Below are positions 44,857 through 56,165 of a DNA stretch of 64,000 bases, piece after piece. The notes beneath the pieces were generated by a model. The model was not told where the DNA came from and ran no database searches. It worked only from the letters and a program-made list of their open reading frames with translations. A program made the position numbers and the translations under genes. The stretch comes from Isoetes taiwanensis (lineage: Eukaryota > Streptophyta > Lycopodiopsida > Isoetales > Isoetaceae), in assembly GCA_021234155.1 (NCBI GenBank), contig JAJEKV010000054.1, forward strand, positions 4,199,962-4,263,961. Direction: 5' to 3'. How positions within the stretch are numbered: position 1 is the stretch's first letter; each line of letters opens with the position of its first letter.

Positions 44857-44990
44857 AAATAAGTACTCGCTCAAGCATATCGCATAAGCAATTTTCTTGA
44901 AAAAATTGTCTATTGAATTCATGATAATCGCCATGACAATTTGTCGGACCTGCTTTTGATATATTTTTGTACTATTGTTGTAGCTTCCAG

Positions 44991-45313
44991 ATGTCTTCAA
45001 AGCTACTACTTATAGCGAAGGGTGTGGTTGTGGCTAAGGGTAAGATTCATGATTTCAATATACATCACAATGCTCAAGTTCCAGATGGACCCTTTGTTGT
45101 TTCCATTGACACGGTTCTCGAAGGTTCAGCTAGACTGCATTTTATTGAGCCCGAAGTAGAGACTGTAGAGCAAGCCCGCGGTGCATTCATACTGTGGCCT
45201 ACAACTGACATTGTACCTAAAACTGCAAGAGGAGCGCTAGAGATCTCCATCTCTCAAAAGCAGAAAATAAGTTGGCCGGTCCATGATGAGGAAGGAAGTG
45301 CTCCAGTTAAAGC
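44991..45313 (+). pseudogene. DUF8039-like domain gene, first part, cut by copia 2
   Basis: The frame from ATG 44991 reads LIAKGVVVAKGKIHDFN, GPFVVSIDTVLEGSARL and VEQARGAFILWPTTDIVP, resembling the DUF8039 domain common in plant transposon-linked proteins. It runs in frame to PVKA, where copia 2 inserted; removing the element and one AAAGC copy continues it at 50642. A 3' splice-like TTGTAG lies just upstream, so earlier exons may exist. With 50638-50880 and 59857-62483 it probably made one element-encoded gene. Confidence 0.55.
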
Positions 45314-45805
45314 TGAAGAATTCAAACAACACTCAACAAGTTAAATTAATAAACTTGTTAGTATATTCAAGCAAGCAATAGACAAGATAAATTACAAGTT
45401 ATCTTCGAACTATTGCATTTGCATCCACATCATACAAATAAGATATGAAATTGATTTATAACACTTCGACAGCCCAAGCCCGGATCATATCATGTCTTCC
45501 GGCTACTGCTGTATTCTCCCTTCACAATGATAATAACAATGCAATTCTTCTTTTTTCTTTATAACCTTCAGTCCGGCCGCTATGCCGGACCGAACGAGCT
45601 GCTTGCTATCAGATTTCTTAATTGGGAACTTTGAATCATATTTCCCCCTTTAGGATATGCAAGGTGTCGTTCTTATAATGACCTGCTATGTATATTCAAT
45701 GGTTTATTAACCATTGCCTTATTTCCAAATCCCAATCGTGCTTCAAGTGCTTCAAGTGCTTCAAGCACTACCTAAGTGCAATTACTACATGACATATATT
45801 CAACA
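45314..45805 (-). repeat. Copia 2 3' LTR (492 bp)
   Basis: Plus-strand ends TGAAGAATTC and ATATTCAACA; three CTTCAAGTG-type units near 45740-45765. Adjacent polypurine tract at 45806-45816. Confidence 0.93.
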
Positions 45806-45816
45806 TTCCCCCTTCA
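45806..45816 (-). other. Copia 2 polypurine tract
   Basis: The minus strand reads GAAGGGGGAA immediately before the 3' LTR. Confidence 0.75.
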
Positions 45817-45869
45817 TGTTGTAATCCACACATTTAATCATGCACTTCAACTCGTAAATTTTTGTCCTT

Positions 45870-48800
45870 TGCCGGGGTTTTGTGAGCAGTCGGCTAATTT
45901 GCTTGGTGTGTGTTAACATATACTAACTTGACTATATCCCTTTGCGATTTCCACGATAAAATGAAGTTCAAGTTCTATGTGTTTAGATCTTTCATGAAAG
46001 AGCGGGATCTTTTCGTCATTGCAATGCGACTTGTCTTGTCCACATTTACAATTAAAGGGCCTTGTTTTGATTGAAACCAAGTTCTATTAGCAGCCTTCTT
46101 TCCCATATTACTTCTTTGGTAGCTAATACAGCTGAGGCATATTCAGCCTCAGCACTTGACATGGCTGTAGCATTTTGCTTTTTACATTTCCAACTAACAG
46201 GAGCTCCCCCTAAGAATGTTAAATATCTTGAAGTGGATTTCCTTGTATCTAGATCTCCTCCCCAATCAGCGTCACAATAAGCATGCAATTGTAAATTTTC
46301 TGTATCATAGCTAACTCCATGATTCATTGTACCTTTTAAGTATCTAAGCACACGCGTTTAGTTTGCCATCCAATGCTCCTTTCCTGGGTCATTGTTGTAT
46401 CTGCTCAGCATATTCACCACATAAGCAATGTCTGGCCTAGTACAGTTGGCAACATAGGACAAACAACCAATCAATGACATATAGGGTACATTACTCATTT
46501 CCTCTCGTTCTGTATCTGTCTTTGGACACATTTTTGCTGAGAGTTTGCAGCCTGGAACTATTGGAGTATTGCTGATATTACATTCAGTCATTTTGAACTT
46601 TTTGAGCATTCCCTCAATCTGTCCTCTTTGAGTCAATGTCAGAGTTTTGTTCTCCCTATTTCTATGAACTTCTATGCCCAGAAATTTCTTCAACTCACCT
46701 AGATCTGACATTTTAAATTTGCTTTTCAGAATGTTCTTGCAATGTTCCAAAATATCAATGCCATTAGCTACCATTATATTGTCATCTACATAGAGAGCTA
46801 TTATGCACCACTCAACTCCTCTATGAAATTTGTAAATATTGCCATCATTTTGCAATTTTCCAAAGCCCTGCTCTCTAAGAAAGGAATCTATACACCTGTA
46901 CCATTCCCTTGGGGATTGTTTAAGGCCATAAGCTGCCTTTTTTAATTTCCATACTTTTCCATTTCCTTTTTCAAAACCTGGAGGTATTTTCATATAGATT
47001 TCTTCTTCTAAGTCTGCATTCAAGAAAGCAGTAGTTACATCCATATGATGTACTTCCAAGTCTGCAGCATTTGCAATTGACAGTAGCATCCTTATGCTAT
47101 TCATTTTTACCAGAGGAGAAAAGTTTTCTTCATAATCTTGTCCATACCTCTGGGTAAATCCCTGAGCAACCAGCCTTGCTTTGAATTTTGGTGTCACTCC
47201 ATCTGCTTGAGTTTTTATCTTGTACAACCACTTGTTACCAACAATATTCTTGTCACTAGGAGTATCTACAACCTCATAAGTGTTTGTTCTCTCAAATGAT
47301 TGTATTTCTTCTTTCATAGCCTTCAGCCAGTTTTTGCAATCATGTGAGGTTACGGCTTCATCATATGTTTTAGGTACAACTACATCCAAATGCATTAGAA
47401 TTTCAAAGAGTCCAAGAATCTCACCTTCTTTTTCTTTCAATCTTCTGCTCCTACCTGAGGCATCACGTCCAAGTAGATCATGTTGTGTAGCAGCTTCCCC
47501 CTTAAGCATTTCTGCTTCCGTCCTCCTTTTCTTTTTAACAACATTATTTTGTACCTCATCTTGTTGATCTTCTGAACCTGCTGCCTGCACATTGTCATCA
47601 GCAATAACATTATGGTCAGTTGGCAATTGTTCATCTTCCTCATCCCAGTCAACTGTGATTGTTGGCTCAGCCTTTTCTTCTGGAATATTTGGTACTTCCT
47701 CAATCCTGTGGTTATCTGTTTGACCCTGATTGTTGATCCCTGGTAATACCTTGTAGTATTGTTCTTCATCAAATACAACATCCCTGCTAATTAGAATTTT
47801 CCTTTTGCTTGGATCATAAACCCTGTATGCCTTTGATTCTTGGTCATACCCAACCAGGTATGTAATATAAGCTTTGTCATCAAGCTTCTTCCTCAACTCA
47901 TCTGGCACATGAACAAATGCCAGACATCCATAGGCCTTAAGCCTTTCATAGTCTGGTGTTTTGTTAGCCCATAATATAACTGGAATTTCTCCTTTGATGC
48001 TTAAGGATGGTAACTGGTTTTGCACATGCACTGCTGCCTTAACAGCTTCTTCCCAAAGGAAATTTGGTAAACCAGAGTATTTTAGCATACTCCTTACGGC
48101 GATTGAGAATGGTTCTATTCTTCCTTTTCAGCAATCCCATTTTCTTTGGCGAGAACCCTGCATGTCGGGTTGCCTCTTAATGCCATGTATATTGCAATAT
48201 TGCTTGAATTCATTAGACATGAACTCTCCTCCCCTATCTGACCTTAAGCATTTGATTTTCCTCCCTGTTTCAACTTGCACCTCATTTGCAAATTTTTTAA
48301 ATGCTTCCAATGCTAGGTCTTTTGTGCTCAAGCAGTAGACTCTGGTCATTCTACTATAGTCATCAATAAAGGTCATAAAATACCTTTTTCCAGAAATGCT
48401 AGTAACATTTAAAGGCCCACACAAATCTGTGTGTATCAAGTCCAGCTTATTCTTTGCCCTTTTTTCTGATTTCTTAAAAGGAAGTCTACTATGCTTGCCT
48501 AAAATGCAGCCAACACATTTAAGCTTCTCATTATCATCAGTTGTGCCCTTGATCAGCCCCTTCTTGATCATAAGTTTGACAATTTTAGAGTTTACATGGC
48601 ACATTCTCTCATGCCATGTTTTTGTACTTGCACATGTTACAAGGTTAACACTTGGAACATAATGATTCAAGTTTAAGCCAAATAAATTGCCAATTCTTTT
48701 ACCAAGAAACTTGAGTTTATTATTGAGAAACACTTTACATTCCAATCTCTCAAAGAGAACTTTATACCCAAGATCAACTAACTGGCAAACTGAAATCAGG

Positions 48801-49033
48801 TTTCTAACTAAACCTGGAACACAAAGCACATTTTCTAACTTGACAGCCTTCCCTTCAAGATCATACAGTTCAAGCATTCCTGTATCTTTGATTTCTTGCA
48901 AATCACCATTTCCTAGTTGCACATGTCCACTTTTTACTTTCTTGCAATCTTTAAGCAACTTTGCGGATGATGTTACTGTCCTCTCAGCTCCTGAATCTAT
49001 AATTATCATATTGTGATCATTATCATGCATCAA
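45870..49033 (-). pseudogene. Copia 2 protease, integrase, RT and RNase H
   Basis: From 49033: IIDSGAERTVTSSA (protease), WHERMCHVNSK and CVGCILGKHSRLPF (GAG-pre-integrase), IHTDLCGPL and LRSDRGGEF (integrase Asp residues). A frameshift near 48100 hits the region of the catalytic Glu. From 48088 a 576-codon frame holds the integrase C-terminus, then a complete RT: KWLYKIKTQADG, MDVTTAFLNADLEEEI, LKKAAYGLKQSPREW and LYVDDNIMVA. A stop or shift near 46355 separates RNase H (YCDADWGGDLDTRKSTSRY, SSAEAEYASA), which decays after 46052. Confidence 0.88.
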
Positions 49034-49039
49034 ATGACA

Positions 49040-50116
49040 TAATTTAGCATAACTAACCTCATCATCTTCATTTTGCTCGTCCTCCTCACTTCGAGCCTCC
49101 TATGTTAAATTTAATGCTGGATTATCTTTAGAACCTCCCTTTCCTTTTTGTATGAATGTCCTGCTGCCTCTACCTCTGGTTTTGCCTTTAGCATTCGCCC
49201 CTTTGAATTTGGGGACGGTTTGGAAGCAAAGTGGCCTTTACCATCACAATTGTAACATATAACCCTTCCCTGTTTTTGGACAATCAGCCCTTAAATGACC
49301 ATATGCATTGCAATTATAACAAGGTCCAACTTTGTCCCTGCCAGCCTTTCCAAATCCTCTTTTTTCCTTATGTTTACCTGCATAAAGTACTTCGGTAGCT
49401 TGTTCGTCTTCATCTTGGCCAAAGCGCCTCTGATTTCAAATTAGGCCATTATCATTTTGTATTGCATGATCTTTGGTTCTTGCAATATTCCTTAAAAAAG
49501 TAGCCAAGTAAGCATTGTGAGAAGCTTGACCACGGAAATAGCCCGACAATTGATATTGCTCATTTAATATTACACTGCTCCTTCTAGATGCTGCTACAAT
49601 GGAATCAATTTTTTCACAAAATTCAGTTATATTATCTTTCTCATGTAGCTTTAGTTTTCTCAACTGCTTCTCCAAAACATCAATCTGGGATGATGTTTTA
49701 ACTTCATAATTTGTGACCATGTAGGTCCACATTTCACTAGGGCTTAGCCCTCTAAGCTTGAGCTTAATAGTTGTTCCAACCTTGACAAATGATAGCTTGA
49801 GCCTTTTTAATCTTAATTACCTCATCGGTTGACACACTTGAGGTATTTGTTGGACCTGCACTTTGCGGCAGACTATACTAGCTTCACCACTTCCACCAGG
49901 TGTGGAATCCCACGTGCTTGAGCTTGAGGCGGCTCTCTGGTTGACCCCTGCACTAGCATTAGCACTAGATCTCCTGCTTGCTTTAGGATCAACTAAATAC
50001 CACAGGTTTTCAAACTCCAGGACTTCCTGGATACTTTGTTTCCAGACTTGGAAACCACTTTCCCCTTTGAACACCTCAATGGCGTTAAGCAGATTTGCTC
50101 CAAATCTGCTAGACAT
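49040..50116 (-). pseudogene. Copia 2 Gag
   Basis: It begins MSSRFGANLLNAIEVFKG at 50116, homologous to copia 1 Gag. Frame breaks lie near 49820 and 49435. The capsid part SQIDVLEKQLRKLKLHEKD is intact at 49732-49600, and zinc-knuckle remains appear in mixed frames at 49200-49330. Confidence 0.8.
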
Positions 50117-50140
50117 GATGAATTTTTTTATAGGATCTGT

Positions 50141-50153
50141 AGCTCTGATACCA
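50141..50153 (-). other. Copia 2 primer binding site, tRNA-iMet type
   Basis: The minus strand reads TGGTATCAGAGCT one base from the LTR end. Confidence 0.9.
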
Positions 50154-50154
50154 A

Positions 50155-50637
50155 TGAAGAATTCAAACAACACTCAACAAGTTAAATTAATAAACTTGTT
50201 AGTATATTCAAGCAAGCAATAGACAAGATAAATTACAAGTTATCTTCGAACTATTGCATTTGCATCCACATCATACAAATAAGATATGAAATTGATTTAT
50301 AACACTTCGACAGCCCAAGCCCGGATCATATCATGTCTTCCGGCTACTGCTGTATTCTCCCTTCACAATGATAATAACAATGCAATTCTTCTTTTTTCTT
50401 TATAACCTTCAGTCCGGCCGCTATGCCGGACCGAACGAGCTGCTTGCTATCAGATTTCTTAATTGGGAACTTTGAATCATATTTCCCCCTTTAGGATATG
50501 CAAGGTGTCGTTCTTATAATGACCTGCTATGTATATTCAATGGTTTATTAACCATTGCCTTATTTCCAAATCCCAATCGTGCTTCAAGTGCTTCAAGCAC
50601 TACCTAAGTGCAATTACTACATGACATATATTCAACA
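50155..50637 (-). repeat. Copia 2 5' LTR (483 bp)
   Basis: Identical in my reading to 45314-45805 apart from one missing 9-bp unit. Confidence 0.93.
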
Positions 50638-50880
50638 AAAGCATCGCCTAAGGTTGTCACTAGGGACGACTTCATAGGATGTCCTTGCAAGTTAATGCAT
50701 GAGTGTTTTGACAGACCCTGTAGCATAGGTACTATAGTATTTACAAATCCAAATCATTCTATTTCTGGTTTACCTCTAGGAGATGAGTTCATTGCTGCCA
50801 CAGTCATGGAGGTGCTTCACATGCTAGCAAATCCATCAACGAGATGTCTGGCTTTGCATCGAAATGTCTCAGCTGCATGA
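50638..50880 (+). pseudogene. DUF8039-like gene, second part
   Basis: It continues the frame of 44991-45313: SPKVVTRDDFIGCPCKLMHE, then CSIGTIVFTNPNHSISGLPL and GDEFIAATVMEVLHM. This is a second unit of the same domain type (GTPC...G-PLG pattern), so the protein had two tandem copies. The frame ends in TGA at 50880, 20 bases before the TIR transposon. Confidence 0.55.
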
Positions 50881-50902
50881 CTTAGTCCCTGTGAAGGAGT
50901 CT

Positions 50903-50932
50903 AACAAGGTTTAAAATGAAACGCACTTATTT
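50903..50932 (+). repeat. Left TIR (30 bp)
   Basis: Matches the complement of 59827-59856 at 29 of 30 positions; preceded by GTCT. Confidence 0.85.
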
Positions 50933-50939
50933 AAGAAGT

Positions 50940-51367
50940 GCGTTTGAAAGATTCCTTTATAAAAATTGGAAACTTGAAAAAAACAGACAAAATAGGGAGC
51001 AAAATAGATTGTTAAGCAATTAGCATTCGAAATACCCCCAAAAAAACAACATTTTTGAAGCCTTTTCATTTTTTAAAGAGGGCAAAAAAAAAAAAAGCTT
51101 GTTTTGAGGAGGGTGACATTAAATTTAAAAGCTGAATAAGTATTTATTGCTGAAAATAGAAGGAAATACAGTTTGTCTTTTTGCAAGCTTAATATAAGTA
51201 CTAAGAAAATTAAACATAGGGAAGACAAAGAGTGTGAAATCATGGAGCAAGAAAGAGTTGCTCTAATTAAGCACTGTTGAAGAGACAAAGCTTTCAGATT
51301 AAAAATCATCATCAAAATATGTTATATTTCTTAGCACATAGTTTACAATAAAAGTTAGTTTGTAATC
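50940..51367. other. Left subterminal region of the TIR transposon
   Basis: AT-rich, non-coding, with an A12 run near 51086. Confidence 0.5.
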
Positions 51368-52152
51368 TTATTTGTATAAATTTATACAAGCCCGGTGGAG
51401 GAGGTGGTTCTTCCGGTCCACGGGACTCTCGTTACCCTTAGGATCGACTCTTGTGAGGGTATGATAGCGAGGCTTTGCCGATTCCAATGGCGCAGTGCAG
51501 TTTTGTTTCTCTAGCTTTCGGGCACCACCGGGCTCTAAGTCGACAAACTCCACCTCCTCATCTCTTCTTCACGTAAGTGGAGGTTTGGATTTACGTGTAA
51601 GTGCCCTTAGCATCGCTAGCACCGTTCTTTGCTCCAGTTCCTCATTTTCATCGGGAAAGGATTCACAAGAGCTTATCGGTCTGATGAAACTTACTATCAC
51701 GGGTCTATGTCATTTGAGGCGACATTGCGGCTGCTTTTTAAATGGCTGGCGTGGTGCCCGATCCGGAAAAGGCATCTAAGATCCGATCTCGGCGAGAAAA
51801 CCAGCGTACCAAATTATTAATAAGCGTGGCTTACGATAATGGGACACCCGGCCTTTGTCATTTGTGGGTCTCTTAATTTCTGCCGAAACGGTTGGGAGGC
51901 CGAAATGCATTGCGGGGAGGAGTCTTCTCATCGTGCGTGTTAAAATGAATCATGGTTTTTGGTGTCCGCCAAAAAAACCTATATGAAAAATGCCGAAAGC
52001 TTGACTCACTAAGCGGACCACCACCATGACCCTTGGCGTTTGTTTTAAGCACGCCAAGCAAAGCGGCAATTAGAAATTAGTAAAAAGAAAACAAGGAAAA
52101 TAAGTTAGCGGTAGTGTGGCGGTATAAACTTATCACGACGGTTGCCTTCTTT

Positions 52153-52286
52153 GTATAAATTTATACCACCGGCGGCAAAGCCGTATAAATTTGAACAGAC
52201 ATTGCCTTCTTTGTATAAATTTATACCGCGGTTGTTCCGACCTTTAAAATTTAAACCTTAAGGCGGATGTGGTATAAATTTATACG
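52153..52286. repeat. Palindrome cluster 1 (intron of the methyltransferase gene)
   Basis: GTATAAATTTATAC at 52153, 52213 and 52272 plus a partial copy at 52182; a single copy lies at 51374-51387. Confidence 0.8.
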
Positions 52287-53338
52287 ATTGGAGTTAAAGT
52301 AAAACAAAAGCGTTAATTGTGAAGCTTACCAAAGCGCGTTTTGAAGCGGCCCGGCGTTCTGAGACCGCTCCCATAGGTTTAAGCACCGACATCGTCGAAG
52401 GTCGGAATGAAAAATGATGACCCTCCGGTTTTCGGATGTCGTGACTTCTTTTAGGCCATCGGGAAAGGCCCGGACTTGCGTGGTGAAAGCCTCCTCATCA
52501 AAAGCGCTATCCTTTATTTTAAATCCATAAGGAATATCGCAATGCATAATGTAAAATTTTTTCTTGTCTAAAAGAGTCCCCGACCTTGTACAATCACCCT
52601 CAACAACCTGTCTTGGGCGTCGACCAAATGTGGTAAATCTCTCATATACGAGTCAAAGCTGGAAGTGGCGACCTCTCTACCTGTTCAATTGCCTTAAGCC
52701 TTTGCCTCTCTTCTTTGGCCCTCTGAACCGGGTTTAAAAATCGGTTGGTAGCCCCTTTTTTCTTGTTACGTAAGAGTAATGTAAGACAAAGGCACAAACA
52801 CATAACATATTGTTTGCAAAACTTACCCGACCTTTGGAGTTAAGCTGCGTGCTCTCTCGATAATCTTTATGCGTGGTGCAACTTGGGTACAAAAGTTTGC
52901 ACTCCTCCCAATCTTCTAGGTTGAGCTGCTTCATTAACTCGGCACGGCAAGTGACAATGTCTTTCTGACTGCAGAGGGAAAAGTATTGTAAGACAAAAAA
53001 AGGTAGAAAAAAACTTGGCATAGCAAGTGAGGCTTACGTTTTAGCTTCCTTGGCCATCTCGTCTAATGTGAATTCTTTGGCAACTACTTTTTCCAACAGG
53101 CGAACAAATATTTCTTTGCTTTTAAGACCCTGTAACTGCGTCCAGGGTACAATGCTCATATTTTTTTGTTTTGATTCACCACCTTTCTTTGGTTTCTTTC
53201 CTGCGTCCCTAGCTTGTTCTTTGAGCTCCCCATCTTCGAACATACAAAAAATTCTCTCTTGAAGATCCCACACCTGTAAATGTTCAAACGAAGTTTAGTG
53301 TTGAATGGCGTAAGAGGATGGGCACGGCGACTCAACAC

Positions 53339-53545
53339 GGTATAAATTTATACCGTGCCTGGCCGCGGTATAAATTTATACCGTGCACGGCGTGATATAA
53401 ATTCATCCGGGTGCTGTATAAACATGCGTGATATAAATTTATCAGATGCACGGCGACGTGATATAAATTTATTGGGTATAAATTTATACGCGGCGGCCGC
53501 GGTATAAATTTATACAAAGGTGACGGTTAAACCGTATAATTTATC
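53339..53545. repeat. Palindrome cluster 2 (intron between ParB-like and methyltransferase exons)
   Basis: Perfect GGTATAAATTTATACC at 53339-53354 and 53367-53382, then six or more variants such as GATATAAATTTATC. The cluster lies inside the predicted intron 53613 to 53274. Confidence 0.8.
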
Positions 53546-54439
53546 ACGAATCACTAAGGCTATTACAAGCTTCTAACTTCGCTAAACATACTACAAAGAT
53601 TGAATTGAAGCTTTTACTTACTTGACCATCTCACGAAAGCTAGCTGAAAGTAGTTATCGTATTGTTTTGACCGACCATAATGGGTTTCTTATCCGAATCA
53701 TAAGCGGTGACACTTTCTGTCACCACGGGCTTCTCGAAGCTCTTGAAGCTTGTTCTTTTGTTTTTGAAGTCGTCTCCATGCACTTGTTTGAAATCCCGTA
53801 CTCTCGGTGCATGGCGAATCTTGTCTATTAGGCTCATCTTTAGTCACGAAGTCATTGTCGAGATTGTGACTCACGGCAATGACTTTTGCCTCTTCGTCTG
53901 TCACCCCCACATAGATATATGCTTCTTCCGCTCTTCAGGACTTCATTCGACTTTCTTCTTTTGAAAGTTCTTTTCTTGCTTTATAGCTATGTGTGCCTCC
54001 AAGAACATAATAGGTGTAATCTTCAAAATCTGCCTTTTGTAGTCTTTTAATTGGTTGCCTTGACTTACGTCCCACCATCACAACTAGTGGCGACACATGG
54101 GCATGAGGATTCCTTCTCATTCTTTGCTTAAGGATAGCCACATGTGCGATACAACTTTCGGACCTGAAGCACTCGACCCCATCTTCATTTTTGGTGGCCT
54201 CTTAATAGTGCTTAGTGTCAAAGAAATGAATGCTTGAGCGGTTTGGTTTCATTAACACAGCTTGAGAATAGCACTTTCGACTTATCTGCGGGCTTCTAGC
54301 GATATCGCTCCACGGAGCCTTCGAAGAGCCTGGCGACTCCTCTATAGTCAAGGACTTTGTGATTCTAGACTTTTTCTTGGTAGGAGGCATGTGTATCTTC
54401 TACCGGGGAATACTTCCTACCCTTTCCCTTTTTCGACGG

Positions 54440-54495
54440 CCTCTTGGTTCCTCCTCTTCCTCTTCCTCTTCCTCTTCCTCTTCCTCTACTACTTC
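54440..54495. repeat. (CTTCCT)n microsatellite
   Basis: Seven or so hexamer units. On the minus strand they encode Arg-Gly repeats at the N-terminus of the ParB-methyltransferase frame. Confidence 0.8.
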
Positions 54496-55247
54496 CTCTT
54501 GATAATGCGGGGGGTACCATAGACCCTTGACCAACACTTTTCGTCGCTTACGGCCTCACGACATCAAAATTTCTACTCGTCTGTAATGCGGGGTTAAGTT
54601 AAGAAGAATAGCCGGTATAAATTTATCACGGAAAGCATGTAAGAATAACTTACGAAGCCGCTCTTGTAATTGTCCGCAATGTAATCGTTAATGCGTCTTT
54701 AGGCTTGCACATGCTAATTCTAAGCATTCTAGTATTGAGAACATAGTGGGCCGGGACCCTTGTCATGGTTACCTTTGCATTAGAACTTCATCATCGTTCT
54801 CTGTAGCAACAAGGCTTATAATTTCGCCCGGCGGGGTAATAATCATCGGACTTGAACTTGCCCTTCCGATTGTTTGCACAAGTAAAGTGCGCCTCGGTGG
54901 GTTTGCTCTCTCTTGCGCCCCTGTGGGCGTACCAAGTCGATCCTTTAGTTCATAAGTCTGTGGCTCGGTGGTGCACCCTTTGATGATGACCCTCAAAGTA
55001 CAAACTTGATCTTAGGGACACTTTGTAATGCATAAAAACAACCATTTTTACAAAAAAAGCGTACCTTTTGAATTTTTGAAACACAAAAGCGGTAGAAAAA
55101 GAGGATGAAAGGGCATAAAATCCACACTAAATTAACACTTCATTTGTGTCATTTAAGCTGAAAACACACAACAATATTACCAAAATATTAAGGTTCGGGA
55201 CCATTCGTTTGAGCACTAGGCGTCAAAATTTAAAATGGTTCTCGAGC

Positions 55248-55600
55248 GGTATAAATTTATCTGACTCGAGCACTTGCGGTATAAATTTATACGCTAGTGC
55301 TTCTGGGCGGTATAAATTTATACCGCTTTCGAGCGCAGGCGATATAAATTTGGCTTTCGAACGCGGCGGTATAAATTTATCACCGCTTCGGGCTGCCGAA
55401 TGTGTTGCGGGCGGTATAAATTATACCGCTTCGTGCTCGAAAGATAATATAATTATCGCCCGTCTTTCAGCGGTATAAATTATACCGCTCGAAACCAATA
55501 TACGCCAAGTGCTACGGCGGTATAAATTTATCCGCTTCGAGCACGGGCGTATAAATTTATCCGAATCGAGCCATCTCGGTATAAATTTTTATACCGTGGG
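55248..55600. repeat. Palindrome cluster 3, densest
   Basis: About eleven copies in 350 bp, including a perfect one at 55309-55324, often set in GAGC/CTCGAG-rich spacers. Variants such as GGTATAAATTATACC and GATAATATAATTATC stay roughly palindromic. Confidence 0.85.
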
Positions 55601-56060
55601 GCTTACACTCTAACAGATTAAAACCAAAGAGAAACTAAGATTAAAACCAAAGAGAAACTAAAACAGTACGGAAAGTAGACTTACGTGGCCATGACCGTAT
55701 GGACTAGAGTATAGAGGTTGGGAGAGCAAATAAGAGGGGTATATAAAGCGGACCATGGCCGACTTTTCTCGGCATATATCGCCAAGTGCTACGGGCGGTA
55801 TAAATTTATACCGCTTTCGAGCGCGAGGCGTATAAATTTATACCGATCGAGCCATCTCGGTATAAATTTATACTGGGGGCTTACACTCTAATGATTAAAA
55901 CCAAAGAGAAACTAAGATTAAAACCAAAGAGAAACTAAAAGCAGCGACGGAAAAGTAGACTTACGTGGCCATGGCCGTATGGACTAGAGTATAGAGGTTC
56001 GGGAGAGCAAATAAGAGGGGGTATATAAAGGCGGACCATGGCGCCGACTCGAGCTGCGTA
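55504..56060. repeat. ~280-bp tandem duplication with TATA-like boxes
   Basis: Units beginning GCCAAGTGCTACGG at 55504 and 55781 both include palindromes, the doubled text GATTAAAACCAAAGAGAAAC, CTTACGTGGCCATG and a TATATAAAG box (55740 and 56022) followed by CGGACCATGG. Confidence 0.85.
55797..55875. repeat. Palindrome cluster 4
   Basis: Perfect copy at 55797-55812 and near-perfect copies near 55829 and 55858, within the second duplicated unit. Confidence 0.8.
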
Positions 56061-56165
56061 TATGAAAAAAGGGTGGCCGGCGCCCGGGCTTAAGTACCCT
56101 GCTAAGTGCCGTTTCAGTATAAGCGTTTCTCCATAAAGATTCCAATACAAAGTAATGTGAGTTTT

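Larger units (their letters stand above)
41354..44960. other. Region without recognised genes
   Basis: Open stretches such as 41572-41982 (plus) show no motif I know. The stretch contains a diverged direct repeat (listed next) and is otherwise unexplained. Confidence 0.45.
45314..50637 (-). mobile_element. Ty1/copia retrotransposon 2 (5.3 kb), very young
   Basis: LTRs 45314-45805 and 50155-50637 are flanked by a perfect AAAGC duplication (45309-45313, 50638-50642). As far as I can read they are identical except that one lacks a single 9-bp unit (TGCTTCAAG). PBS, polypurine tract and domain order put it on the minus strand. Despite the fresh LTRs, gag and pol carry several frameshifts. It is related to copia 1 but has the intact RT core block that copia 1 lacks. 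Confidence 0.93.
51368..54520 (-). pseudogene. ParB-like / N4-N6 DNA methyltransferase fusion gene, intron-containing, broken
   Basis: Read right to left. ATG 54520 starts an (RG)n tail (54518 to 54440); after a frameshift comes a basic linker and, at 54125-53940, a ParB-like core, HAHVSPLVVMV...YYVLGGTHSYKARKEL, then YIYVGVTDEEAKVIAVSHNL (53905-53845) and MSLIDKIR. Splice-like borders follow: CAA/GTAAGT near 53613 to TTTACAG near 53274; GTAAGC near 53030; GTAAGT near 52818; GTAAGC near 52330. The methyltransferase begins with YIMHCDIPYGF (52555-52520, motif IV, xDPPY type) and RRVIIFHSD, then FFWRTPKTMIHFN (51980), INNLVRWFSRRDRILDAFSG with SGTT (motif I, 51745-51820), and NVASNDIDP. Motif IV before I is the beta-class order. 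Frameshifts and stops abolish function. Such fusions are typical of bacteria and phages. Confidence 0.6.

Noticed and set aside
53332-55478. Repetitive peptides reading YKFIP and INLY
   Set aside because: They are translations of the DNA palindrome array in introns and spacers; frames change between units.
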